Of a stretch of 64,000 nt of DNA, positions 1 to 9,725 are shown piece by piece. Position 1 is the stretch's first letter; the number at the start of each line of letters is the position of its first letter. The notes under the pieces are model-generated. The model was given only the letters and a program-made list of their open reading frames with translations. It was not told the DNA's origin and ran no database searches. Source of the DNA: Hermodice carunculata (taxonomy: Eukaryota; Annelida; Polychaeta; Eunicida; Amphinomidae); contig OZ026628.1 of assembly GCA_964020975.1 (NCBI GenBank), forward strand, positions 59,178,108-59,242,107. Direction: 5' to 3'. The translations under genes were made by a program, and so were the position numbers.

Positions 1-125
1 TGCATATATATATGGGCCCCCAGCGGTTTTCCGTTAGTTCCTGAAAAGTTCATTCGAATGAAACCGGTCAAACTTTTATCTCTTCCATTGTGACCATTTG
101 CCCCGTCTTATAGCTTATGAAAACC
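1..125 (+). repeat. Penelope terminal-repeat (pLTR) relic with TATA box and decayed hammerhead
   Basis: A TATA-like stretch at 4-13 is followed by a hammerhead-like fold at 37-73 and then by a CC-TTTGCC-GTCTTA segment near 97-112. That segment resembles the sequence after the intact hammerhead at 52620 (CCTTTTGCCTTGTCTAAGC). Stem II (GTTC/GAAT), GAAA and the ACCGGUC stem III/cleavage segment are all present. The core and stem I are imperfect, so it is probably inactive. The order TATA, hammerhead, tail matches the three better copies in this window. The element continues off the left edge. It could be a chance match, but four matching parts in order argue against that. Confidence 0.5.
37..73 (+). 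ncRNA. Degenerate type I hammerhead ribozyme
   Basis: Stem I is GTTC against AAAC, with three of four pairs. A CUGANGA-like core is present but degraded. Stem II is GTTC/GAAT with loop ATTC, followed by GAAA and the self-complementary ACCGGU plus C at the predicted cleavage site. It belongs to the Penelope pLTR relic at the window edge and is probably inactive. Confidence 0.45.
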
Positions 126-879
126 AAGAGTGATACATGGACGTTCAGATGTCCACATGCCTCTGTGCTTTTTTGCGTTTTTCTCATATATCTATTTTAG
201 TTAGGGCCTTCAAACTTTGCCAACTTATAGAAAGGACATTTATCTTGTAAAAACAGTTGAAATTTAAAAATCGCCCATGCAAAGGCTTTTAGTGTCTTAC
301 CTGTCCTTAAAGATGCTAGAGTGTTCACAAGATTTTCACATTTTGACCCCTATATTACATAATATTGTAGGTAGTGTCACCAACATCAAAAGGAACCTAG
401 ATTTTTATACACCCTATAAGTCCTAAAAGTTATATTGCGCTAACATCAAAACTTTTAAAGTAACCGCACTCACAAACCAAAAGTTTATGGATGGACGTCT
501 CCAGTATGTTACACTTACATAGAAAAACATAACCCATATGCACAAATTTCAAACCCAACAATGACAGCAAAGAGATTCCAGAGTTACCAAAGCATCAACA
601 TTCATCTTCCAATACCAACGTGAAGAAACAAATTTCACTCCTGTCTTGAGACAGGCAGTCACCCATAAAGGGCAACTGTTGGTTTAACACCGATTTTCTC
701 AGCTTTTGAAATATTCTTCATTAAATACAGACTATAGAGTTTCCAAAATGTACATGCCCAATCACTCAATATCCAAACTCCATCACCTCTGCCAAAAACC
801 AAGAGAACTGGTAGGCCCATCCACCCCCCCCCCCCCAGCTCTCAGGATAGACGGATGGATGGATGGACAAAATGACTGA
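126..879. other. Non-coding, no gene seen
   Basis: AT-rich sequence without a convincing exon. Fragments such as the line around 360-470 look like old interspersed repeat, but no boundaries can be drawn. A poly-C run lies near 823-836. Confidence 0.5.
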
Positions 880-1375
880 TGGACAGGAGTGATGCTATAA
901 GCTCTGTGACCTTAGGTCAGCAGAGCTAAACCCTCCAAAAATTACAGGTGTGTGACCATTTTAGATACAGTGTATTTACCGGTAAGTACCCAAATTGAAA
1001 AAATCATTAAAACTAAAAAATCCACAGCAGTGCTACCTGGTGAACAAATTAAGAACTAAGAGTACCATGGAGTGTTTCTGTGTTATATCAAAGCAATTGG
1101 GTGAGGTATTTTGGAGAAAATTTTTCAATATTTGCCCCCCCCCCAAAAAAAAATCGAAAGACAATCCAAAAATCATTGAAGCATAACCATTTGAACAAAC
1201 TTGGTCGAGACCCACTGAAGGTACATCCCCACCAATTTTGAAGTGAATCTGGCTCAGGGTTTTGGAGAAGAGGTGAAAAATGTGAATAGTGGATGGACTG
1301 ACGACAGAAAGACGATGGATGGGCCACCCTATAAGCTCAGCTGACAGACAAGTCAGCTGAGCTAAAAAGACAATT
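880..1375 (+). repeat. Interspersed repeat family A (copy 1) ending in a hairpin
   Basis: This contains the block with GTTTTGGAGAAGA and TGGACTGACGACAG and ends in an inverted repeat, AGCTCAGCTGAC against GTCAGCTGAGCT, near 1335-1364. The same order of blocks and the same terminal hairpin recur at 4480-5837, which defines a dispersed family. Superfamily unknown; it carries no coding sequence. Short reading frames inside it are unlike any protein I know. Confidence 0.6.
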
Positions 1376-1494
1376 ACACCTATTGGGTTACAAGTTTAAA
1401 CAATAATTGGTTCTGCCATTTCCAGAAGGGTGAGCACCATCAAGCATCACTGTTTAACAGTTGAATGATCAGCTCATTATTGCACTTAGTTAAT

Positions 1495-1835
1495 CTTTGT
1501 GTGAACAACCTCATCTATCTTCTGACCTGCCGTACTTGTAACAAACAATCTGTAGGTCAGACGTCTCATAGGCTGATGGTCAGGATGTGGGAGCATTATT
1601 TACTGTATAATTAAAAAAGAATTGTTGCCACCTGTAGGCAGACATTTTGCCAGAGCAGACCACAATGGTCTGAACCTTGGATTATGGAACATATCCGAAC
1701 ACCCCCCAAAATCAAACGGACAGAAACACTGAGATTAAAAAGAAAATTTTTCTGGATTCATCAACTTTGTACCATGTGGAAGCATTTGGTCTCAACGTGA
1801 TGGGAAAATAAGCATACTTGCTTTGTATTATGCTA
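1495..1835 (+). pseudogene. Penelope-like element remnant: GIY-YIG endonuclease end and 3' tail
   Basis: Conceptual translation in pieces gives LTCRTCNKQSVGQT, GRHFARADHNGLNL and KRTETLRLKRKFFWIHQL. These parallel the endonuclease ends of the two larger Penelope elements in this window (27680-28021 minus and 51869-52183 plus). The shared tail word TTTGTATTATGCTA follows the end of the frame, as in the other copies. The upstream reverse transcriptase part is missing. The copy is broken in several places and looks older than the other two. It is a fossil of a retroelement and not a host gene. Confidence 0.8.
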
Positions 1836-2678
1836 CATTTTGTAATGTCTATGCTTATTATTCTATCACAAATATCACAAAATGTCTACTGCTGGGAGTA
1901 CCCAATCCCTTGCATTTCACAGCTGCTACACATTCTTTTAGGGATACTCAATTAATATCCCTATACTTTTATGATCATTCAAAAAATATATCTTTATTGT
2001 ATACCTCAATATATACTTGTCAAATCTGTATGGTTGTGTCAGCATTGTTACCGTACAGATACAAGCAAATCTGACATGTCGGCTTATGTCAAAGCAGATA
2101 AGACGAAAGCCGCAGAAATTTTATCATCATCTCTTTTCAATGTTATTCTGGATGGTGAGTGTTGTCACCATGTTAGACTACATGGTACTGTAATAAATCA
2201 GGTATTCTGTGCCTGTCTGTGATTGTCTTGTAACATTTTTCTCCTGGTACTACTTGTCTTTTCTGCAAAAGGGATTTTGTAGAGGGCTTCACAGCCCTGC
2301 TTCCTAATTGTATGATGAAATATGCTTAAAACAAAAGGTCACTCAAGCTTAAAATTAACCTTAACACCACCAAGAGAAACTCCATATGTACTTCCACGCT
2401 AGTATCGACCACAGGCCTAGGATCAACCGTGAGCAAGATGTCACAGAATGTTAGTTTAGCCTTTGAATGTCACACAAGGTCAAAATTAACATCAAAAAAT
2501 CCCCGACGGCGATTTTCCTATCAGTGTTTAAAAGTAACCATGTGCACAGGATCCGGTGTCTATTACCAACATACAAGCACAATTTTTTCCAACCAATTAA
2601 ATAAAACTCCGCCCAGCCATCCAAGACTATGAAAGCATAATTCTAACAAGTTAATGAGTATTGCAGAGCAATACATAG
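1836..2678. other. Non-coding, no gene seen
   Basis: Two overlapping short reading frames at 1823-2222 have no recognisable motif and no splice-site support. A small palindrome, AGGGCTTCACAGCCCT, lies near 2283-2298; a related word, CACAGCCCTC, lies near 4033. Confidence 0.4.
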
Positions 2679-3613
2679 TCCCCCGCTTGTCGCCCACGAG
2701 GTTGAATGGACTACTATATAGGGGTGTGACCTAGATGAAAAAAAAAAAAAAAAAGTATGGCACATTCTTAGATTAAGCTTCACATTTGTGTAAAATTTCA
2801 TTAATCTAAGTAAAAGGAAAAAAAAGGTATGGCTCGGACAAGATTTTGAATGGATTTCACACCTACTACCTAAGGTCTACACACCATAAAAAATTCAAAG
2901 GGCTAGCATTAATAGTTTAGAAGATATGGCCCGGACAAAATTTGTCTTGCTTAACGAACTTTGTTAAATAATTAATTAATGCAAGTAATTAGCCACACAA
3001 AACAATGCCTATGCACACCTACTACCTATGGTCTATCCACCACAAAAAATTCAAAGGGCTAGCATTAATAGTTTAGAAGATATGGCCCGGACAAAATTTG
3101 TCTTGCTTAACGAACTTTGTGAAATAATTAATTAATGCAAGTAATTAGCCACACAAAACAATGCCTATGCACAGCTACTACCTAAGGTCTACCCACCATA
3201 AAAAAATTGAAGAGGTAGCATTAATATAGGGAAGATATGTGCCGGACAAAATTTGTTTCTGTATATTTACATATCCTGGTGACCCAAATATTTGACCTAG
3301 TGACCTAGTTTTGCTTTAAGACACTTTCTTAGACTAAGCTTCACATATGTGTAACATTTCATGACTCTAAGTAAAAGGACAAAAAAGTTATGGCCCGGAC
3401 AAGATTTTTCATACATATGTATTCTGTGACCCAGATATTTGACCTAGTGACCTACTTTTGGCACACCATACACCTCTATCCTAGGAAGTACAAACACATT
3501 AAATTTGGTAGCTGTGGGTGTTATGGTGTTGGAAATATGGCCCGGAGAAGCTTCGGACGGACGGACGGACGAGGTGCAAACCTATAGTCCCCCACCAAGT
3601 GGGCGGGGGACTA
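2679..3613 (+). mobile_element. 0.93-kb repeat element with TAGTCCCCC inverted ends and internal tandem units
   Basis: The left end reads TAGTCCCCCGCTTGTCGCCC. The right end reads CACCAAGTGGGCGGGGGACTA, so its reverse complement also begins TAGTCCCCCGC. The right end can also fold on itself (TAGTCCCCC against GGGGGACTA). The interior consists of diverged tandem units of about 155 bp: ATGGCCCGGACAAAATTTG recurs near 2926 and 3083, with weaker copies near 3235 and 3390. A GGACGGACGGACG run precedes the right end. The interior looks non-coding. The superfamily is not certain; a TA flank at both ends fits a cut-and-paste element. Confidence 0.55.
2926..3240 (+). repeat. Tandem repeat, period about 155 bp
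   Basis: Two nearly identical consecutive units start at the GGCCCGGACAAAATTTGTC block and contain AATAATTAATTAATGCAAG. The partial units on either side are more diverged, so the pair at about 2926-3235 is the most recent duplication. Confidence 0.75.
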
Positions 3614-4479
3614 ATAAGCATCTCATGAAGGAGATATAAACACTTCCACTGTTTCACCACTTACATTATTGCCGAGGTTTCAAAATGAAATAGCTGTCTG
3701 CATGCCTTTGGTACCAACCAATTTGTTATTTAATCAGTCCACTTTAAACCAGATCTGAATGCTTCACCTAAATGCATCTACTATGATCTTGTGAGTGACC
3801 TTGGAAAGTCAAACAGACATATTTGCTTATATCTTGGTAACAGTGGATCAGGGCTGTAGCTTTTCAGTTTAAAAATGGTGACTTCTAAACTGTATGGGTT
3901 AAGACTGATACACAAAACATTGCAAACAGTGGCAATGGTTTGAAATAAAAGTGACCTTTATATTATTCTGAAGGTCACAGGACCAACATCAGAATATAAA
4001 TGCAAGGTGAGCTGAGCACAGCTAGGACTTTCACAGCCCTCTTGTTTCATATATGATATATATTCCTGCATTGGTTATGTGCAATGATGTAAAAAAATGC
4101 AATGAAAATGTTGAACTCAATCAAAGATGCATGTACGCACACTTAGTTGAGTGCTATGGTCCAATTCAAAAGAAATGAATTCAAAAGCTGGTAATCTGTT
4201 TTTTTTTTTTTTATTGTTTCTAGATGAAGGTTAGCTGCTAATTCTATGCTTGAGATCACAGACATTGACATAGACATCTAGCTTTATTCAAGGTCAGTAA
4301 TAAAAGAATAATAACAATATTATTAGCCTTAGGCTACCTATGCTGACACGATAAATGACAACATGTCAGGCATTGACATGGAAATAAATGTACTAAAGAA
4401 ATAAGAAGCCCATGGGCCTAATGCACAACTGACATATAATCTGTTTGTTTCTTACTTATCAAGTTTATAAACAAGAGGC

Positions 4480-5837
4480 TTGTGTGAACAGGCCATGCTC
4501 AGCTGACCAAGAAAGTGATGACACTGTGGCATTGGGAATAAGTTTGAGGTCATCCACACATTGTGTGTCTGGCCTTAACACAGGAACACCACCATGAACA
4601 ATATGAAGGTCCTAACTCAAATAGTTCTCAAGTTATCAAATACAGTTAAATTAAGGAAAGTGAACCTGTGACCTTGGAAATAAGGTCAAGGTCACTAATG
4701 TCCTGTCTGAATCTGGCCCTCATACATGTGCCACTGCATGCAACATCAAAGTCTGAGCGGTTTCAGAGAGAAGATTTTGTAAGACTATGTCAAAAAATGC
4801 ACACAAAAAATCAACAAAAATCCTATATATAAAATCACTGGAGCATCACCATATGAATACATTTGATACAGACCCACCCAAGGTACATCCTCGCCAAGTA
4901 TGAAGTGAATCTGACTGATGGTTTTGGAAGGGTCGAAAATAGCAAAAAGACACAAAATTTCATTAAAAAAATAGCAAAAAGAAAATGTACATGTTCTGCC
5001 ACCTGTTGAACACAGTAAGGTCTAGGTGTCCCCAGAAGTACACCTATGCAATTGCGAAGCAATTGGCCAAGTGGTTTCGTCTGAGATTTTTTAAAGATTT
5101 TGCCAAAAAAAGATCAAAAAAATTCTGAACAAATTAAAAAATCACTGGACCATGACCATTTAAACAAAGTTTGTAGAGACTTACCCAAGGTACATCCCCA
5201 CCAAGTTTGAAGTGAATCTGGCCGACAGTTTTGGGAAGAAGTCGAAAATGTAAATTACCACTGCAATCCCCATTCAACAGGAATGTATGCATTGAACGAT
5301 TAGTACCCAAATTGAAAAAAAAAACATTAAAAATCAGGAGTCTACAGCAACACCATCTGGTGGATAAATTTGTGTGAGCCTTCTACAAGGAACATTGACA
5401 CCAAGTTTCAGCATAATCAAAGTGACGGTTTTTGAGAAGAAGTCAAAAATAGTGAAAACACACAAAAATTCTATAAAAAAATCAAAAAAAAAAAAAAAAA
5501 AAATCGCAGCATCACCCGTTGAACAAATTAAGATCTAGGGGTCCCCAGAAGGTTCCCTATGCAATTCCAAAGCAATTGGCCAAGCAGTTTCTGAGAAGAA
5601 GATTTTGCCAAAAAATGAACAAACAAATTCATAAAAAAATCCAAAAATTATTGAACCACCACCATTTAGAAAAACTTGGTAGAGACCCATCCAAGGCACA
5701 TGCTCACCAAGTTTGAAGTGGATCTGGTCAGCGCTTTTTGAGAAGAAGTCCAAAATATAATTTGTTGACGGACGGGCGACGACCGGAGGACCATAAGATA
5801 AGCTCAGCTGACTGACAAGTCAGCTGAGCTAAAAAAC
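4480..5837 (+). repeat. Interspersed repeat family A (copy 2), several internal units, terminal hairpin
   Basis: Diverged internal units recur near 4845, 5145 and 5640. Each carries a word like CACCATTTGAACAAA followed by CCAAGGTACATCCCCACCAA and GTTTGAAGTGAATCTGG. The copy ends at 5800-5833 with the inverted repeat AGCTCAGCTGAC / GTCAGCTGAGCT, as in copy 1. A-rich runs, such as the one near 5488-5502, separate the units. No protein is encoded. The short open frames here are by-products of the A-rich units. Confidence 0.65.
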
Positions 5838-7200
5838 TAGATCAAGTACTATATTGGTGGTGAGGTCTACACCATTATGTAATATTTGGGTCAAAATGTG
5901 AAAATCTTGTGACCACTATAACATCCTTAATGTTTGATAGATCTTGATGAAATTTAATGGGATTGTGGAGCAGGTCAAAATGTGGGTTGCTTACGTTGCC
6001 AGTGGCACCATCTATACTTTGACAGAAATTTTGAGACAAAATGTGTTTGAAGATGTATACAATTCCATATTAGACACACCAAATTTCTGGCATCTATAGA
6101 CCATAGACCCTTTCGCAGATGGCCTTGCAGGTGTATTGTGTGAAAGTGACTGCCATCACTCAGGATGCTGGGATGCGAAGAGGCACAAGCTGTCGAGTTG
6201 CCTATTTAAAACGTTGTGTTGCTAGCATTTGGAAGTGAACTGTAGCTCAACTGACAGTGTTGCTAGCATTTGGAAGTGGACTGTAGCTCAACTGACAGCA
6301 TACAAACATCATAGAAACATAATATTAAATGACTTCAATATTTACGCTCTAGAAGATTTAGCCTTTCTGACCGATTGTTTACCTTTGAAGTGTACAAAAT
6401 GGCAATGCAACTTTCCTAAGTTTGCCGTATTTAGCATAGAATAAATAGAGAATGCGATCCCTGACCACTTGGTGTCTCTACCAGTGACCCCTTCCTCTCT
6501 GGGAGCAGATACGGAAAAACTCATCAATGTTGGCATCCGCGTAATGGGTTATGTCAAATGCTAATATGTGACCTTGATCAGTTTTGGTTATGTCATAAGA
6601 CCTGTAAAGATGGAAGAGGAGATTTTGTGATGATAGGGTGTAGTTTGGACATCAATGGCAAAGACAGTTCAGCCTCCATATCAAAATTGCACTTGATTAC
6701 ATTGTACATAAAACTATACTTGGTGCCCTACTTAATGGATCACCCAATGATTGTGTGACTTTTACTTATTTTTCAATGTCTTTAAGTGCAGGACATCTAC
6801 TTCAATATCTTGATGAGGGATATAAGGTGATCGAGGGATACCAAATTTGCTACAAATGTGCATCATGTGGAAGTTTCATATTGTTTTTCATTAAATGTCT
6901 AGCCACAAGTTAAACACCTATTGGAGCCCAGTTTGTACAATAAGATTCTTTGGCTCATAATTTGGGCACATCAGCTTCATGGGTATGTGCAGTTTTCAAA
7001 ATCTATTTGGCACTGCCAAACTTGAGGTGAAGAGATCAATCTCTTACAAGTATTAATAATCGGGAAGTGTGGTTATTGGACATTTGACTTCCAGGAAAAT
7101 TTATACAAAATGAAAATTTCTCCTCATGACAGACTCCGTTTTTCAATTATTATCACTGAACACTATAATACAAGGATGAAACCGGAAAAGAAGAAACAGG
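5838..7200. other. Non-coding, no gene seen
   Basis: A short direct duplication lies at about 6218-6299 (TTGCTAGCATTTGGAAGTG twice, about 47 bp apart). No splice-bounded exon is seen. Confidence 0.4.
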
Positions 7201-7367
7201 TACACTTGTACCTGCTGTGTGCAACCACTCCGGCGACAGATCCCCTGCTCTTTGTGGCCACATTTCCCCAGGCTATAAGAGTCCAATTAACACAGGCCGC
7301 CTGCTGTATGTGGCCACTTTTTTGTGGCAGAAAGGGTGGCTACATACAGTAAGTAGGTACCACTGTA
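7201..7367 (-). mobile_element. MITE, TA-flanked CAGTGGTACC family
   Basis: The right end reads GTAGGTACCACTGTA. The left end, TACACTTGTACCTGCTGTG, is a mutated version of TACAGTGGTACCTGCTGTG. TA is present at both borders, and the interior shares the GTATGTGGCCAC words with the copies at 30245 and 56574. This matches Tc1/mariner-type short non-autonomous elements. It is inserted in the opposite orientation to the copy at 30245. Confidence 0.7.
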
Positions 7368-8160
7368 CACATTGTACATTTTGGACACAGATGCCCCAAA
7401 ATGTCACTGTACTAATGGATTTCTGGGATATGTAGCTGTTATTGATTCCAAATATAGCCTAATATGTCCACATGGATAAGATAAGATGCCATTTGCTTTT
7501 GCCCATTAGAATTAGGAGTTTTGTATACACAGATGTAAAGAAGTCATGAGTTTTTACACCCTGGCTTTTCTCATTGTTGTGGCCTGTAAATGCCACCATC
7601 CACGGACTATGCAACTGATATGCAATTAATTTGTAACAAAATAATTTAGAAGAAGTGCATGCAATGCAAGTTTGACACCAAACAATGCTTATTTTCAGTA
7701 TGTCTAGGGTTTCAGATGCACGTATGGACAAACAAAACACCACCTGGTGTGCATCTTCATATTCTGATGATTATACGCATTACCTTTCATGACTGTCAGT
7801 CAAACATTTTTGACATGATTTTGACACTGGGCAAGGATCATTTCCATTCAGTCAGCATTGCCACATGCATGCATGGATGGATTCATGGACAAATAAAACC
7901 ACCATTTTATGATGCTAAATAATATTCGTGTTACATGTAAGTGTCATTACTGGAGGTCAAATACTTTTGAAAATTGCATGACACAAATTTTTTTGGATGG
8001 ATGGACAGATCGCTGAATGGAAAGGAGAAAATGATAACACCAACCTCACACTCCCTTCCCTTGGAGGCCTGAAAATAGGTATGAAGAAAATCACATGATC
8101 CAACTCCCAGGAAGAGATTGTGAATCCTCTTTACATTAAAAAAATCTGAGAAAAAATTAC

Positions 8161-8400
8161 TTGTGCTCCTTGCTTCTGTGCTCTTTCGATCAATGCCTTC
8201 GCTTGTTGGAAATTATCGTCTTTGCTTGATGTTGAATTCATCTGGACTACGCCTATCAAGGGCCGCACCCCTGCAAGCTTGTTCCAATCCATCGCCATCA
8301 CCGTTTTTCTGCACAACAACTGATAGTGTCCATAACCAAAAGCTTTGAATGAAGCTCTGTTTAATAATGTAATCCTAGATAGAACTCTGTCTATCAGCAT
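8161..8400 (-). CDS. NIT1: Nitrilase homolog 1 (deaminated glutathione amidase), first coding exon
   Basis: The exon encodes 80 residues and ends at a GTAATT donor (8160-8159) after the codon for GAQ, in phase 0. The segment RPLIGVVQMNSTSSKDDNFQ, followed by ALIERAQKQGAQ, matches the start of the nitrilase-fold domain in NIT1, where PLVAVCQVTSTPDKQQNF is followed by an alpha helix and then FLPEAFDFI. NIT1 hydrolyses deaminated glutathione, a side product of transaminases. The first 34 residues are rich in Arg and nearly free of acidic residues, as expected of a mitochondrial presequence. Met35 (MAMDW) could start a cytosolic form, and NIT1 of mammals is known to use two starts. The catalytic Glu, Lys and Cys lie in later exons. 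I could not find these in the 8 kb to the left, so they are probably outside the window. An isolated duplicate exon cannot be excluded. Confidence 0.75.
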
Positions 8401-8613
8401 GACAGGGGATCAAGGATCTGTTTCAGATATTTGCCCACCCTGAACACAATCGACCTGGAAAGATATGAAAGAGAATGACATTTCAGTTTCATGGTAACCA
8501 CGGCTAGCAAATTTCAAATTGTCCTGATTGATTTTTAATTTTCCCTGAACATTATTAAAACAAGTCATGCTGCACTGTATGATTCTACTGTTCCAACCAG
8601 TCAATGATTTCTG

Positions 8614-8791
8614 TTAACTCATTCCATACTATGGTCACACGCCTTGGTCAGTGGTTCTGGCACTGACTTCAGACTATAGGCATGTCAGTACTTGAACTAA
8701 ACTCTTTTCATGAAGAATTTAAATATGCAATTGTCGTCTTAAATTTAGGTAAATATACGGAAAAATCAGGTACTAGTATAGAATGAGTTAA
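8614..8791. mobile_element. MITE, TTAA-flanked (piggyBac-type), 178 bp
   Basis: The ends are TTAACTCATTCCATACTA and the inverted TAGTATAGAATGAGTTAA, 17 of 18 positions matching. The TTAA at both borders fits the target site of piggyBac-type elements. The element lies about 210 bp upstream of the NIT1 start codon, so it may contribute to that promoter or 5' region. Confidence 0.75.
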
Positions 8792-9537
8792 AAGATATTT
8801 TCTTTTGTGGTTGGGGCCACTTGCTGTAGCTCAATTTACAAATTAAATTTGATCTTCTCACCTTTTTTTTTTCAACAATCTAGACAAAGCTTCAACACAA
8901 AGCACTGACTGAAGGGTCAGCCCTAACAAGCATGTAATTAGGCTTTCATAATATTATGCTCAAAGTAGGTCATGGTGATACCAAAATCTAATCAGTTCAT
9001 TTTGCCAGGTAAGATAAGCATATTGCCAACTTTGAGCAAAATACATGGAGGCATTCAGTAGATATCACGGTAAGGAGAATGTGCACATCCAGATGGACAT
9101 CCGGACAGACAGACTACCTAAAAACACAAAGGGGTCCTCCTAATGGGGCAGACCCTTAAAAACAAGGTCAGGCATTCAAGCTTGGACAGCGGATTATTTG
9201 AATGACAAGTTTGTTCTATTATTGACCAATTAAAAAAAAAAAAACTATTTCAATGCAAACTGGTTCATGTTAGGGAAAGCATGGTGCAGATGTCACTGCA
9301 GTTTAAAATATTCTAGTTCAATGCAGTTTGCAAGATTGCTGAACAGGAGTTTCAAAGACTAAACAAATGTCCCTCTCCTAAATGTGTGTACAAGCAGCAT
9401 CGTTTGAAAAAGGAGAAATGTAAAATTTGAGCACTACAGCCTCCCACCATCACTTCAATCGTCCTTTGCTTCCTTTCAGTTTTACCTTGCTACAGAATCT
9501 TGAATTTTGAGAAAAAGGTGTCTGGGTTGGCACCCAG

Positions 9538-9725
9538 AAAGTTGTAGAATTTTAAATTAATTCATTAAATAAATGCTCATTAGGCATTGGAAAATTTACA
9601 AATTGAATATCTGCAAAACTATTACAGATAGATATGCTATTCTAACTTCAATTTATAGGTTTGTGGCAAAGCAGCATCCAATGAACCAAGAACCAAAGTT
9701 GTAGCATTTTAATTTATGCAAATTA
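9538..9725. repeat. Two diverged copies of an AAAGTTGTAG-AATTTTAA unit
   Basis: AAAGTTGTAGAATTTTAAAT and AAAGTTGTAGCATTTTAATT occur about 155 bp apart, each followed by an AAAT-GCTCATTAGG- or ATGCAAATTAGCC-like word. This is a degraded tandem repeat. It resembles the AATTAATTAATGCAAGTAATTAGCC portion of the repeat at 2926 only loosely. Confidence 0.35.

Noticed and set aside
5800-5841. Helitron 3' end (hairpin followed by CTAG)
   Set aside because: The CTAG is present only in this copy. The other copy of the family (ending near 1370) lacks it, and no TC start or A/T insertion site is shown.
7165-7180. GAAACCGG as a possible further hammerhead
   Set aside because: No CUGANGA core upstream and no GGTC after it. 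The same holds for GAAACCGG near 14158.
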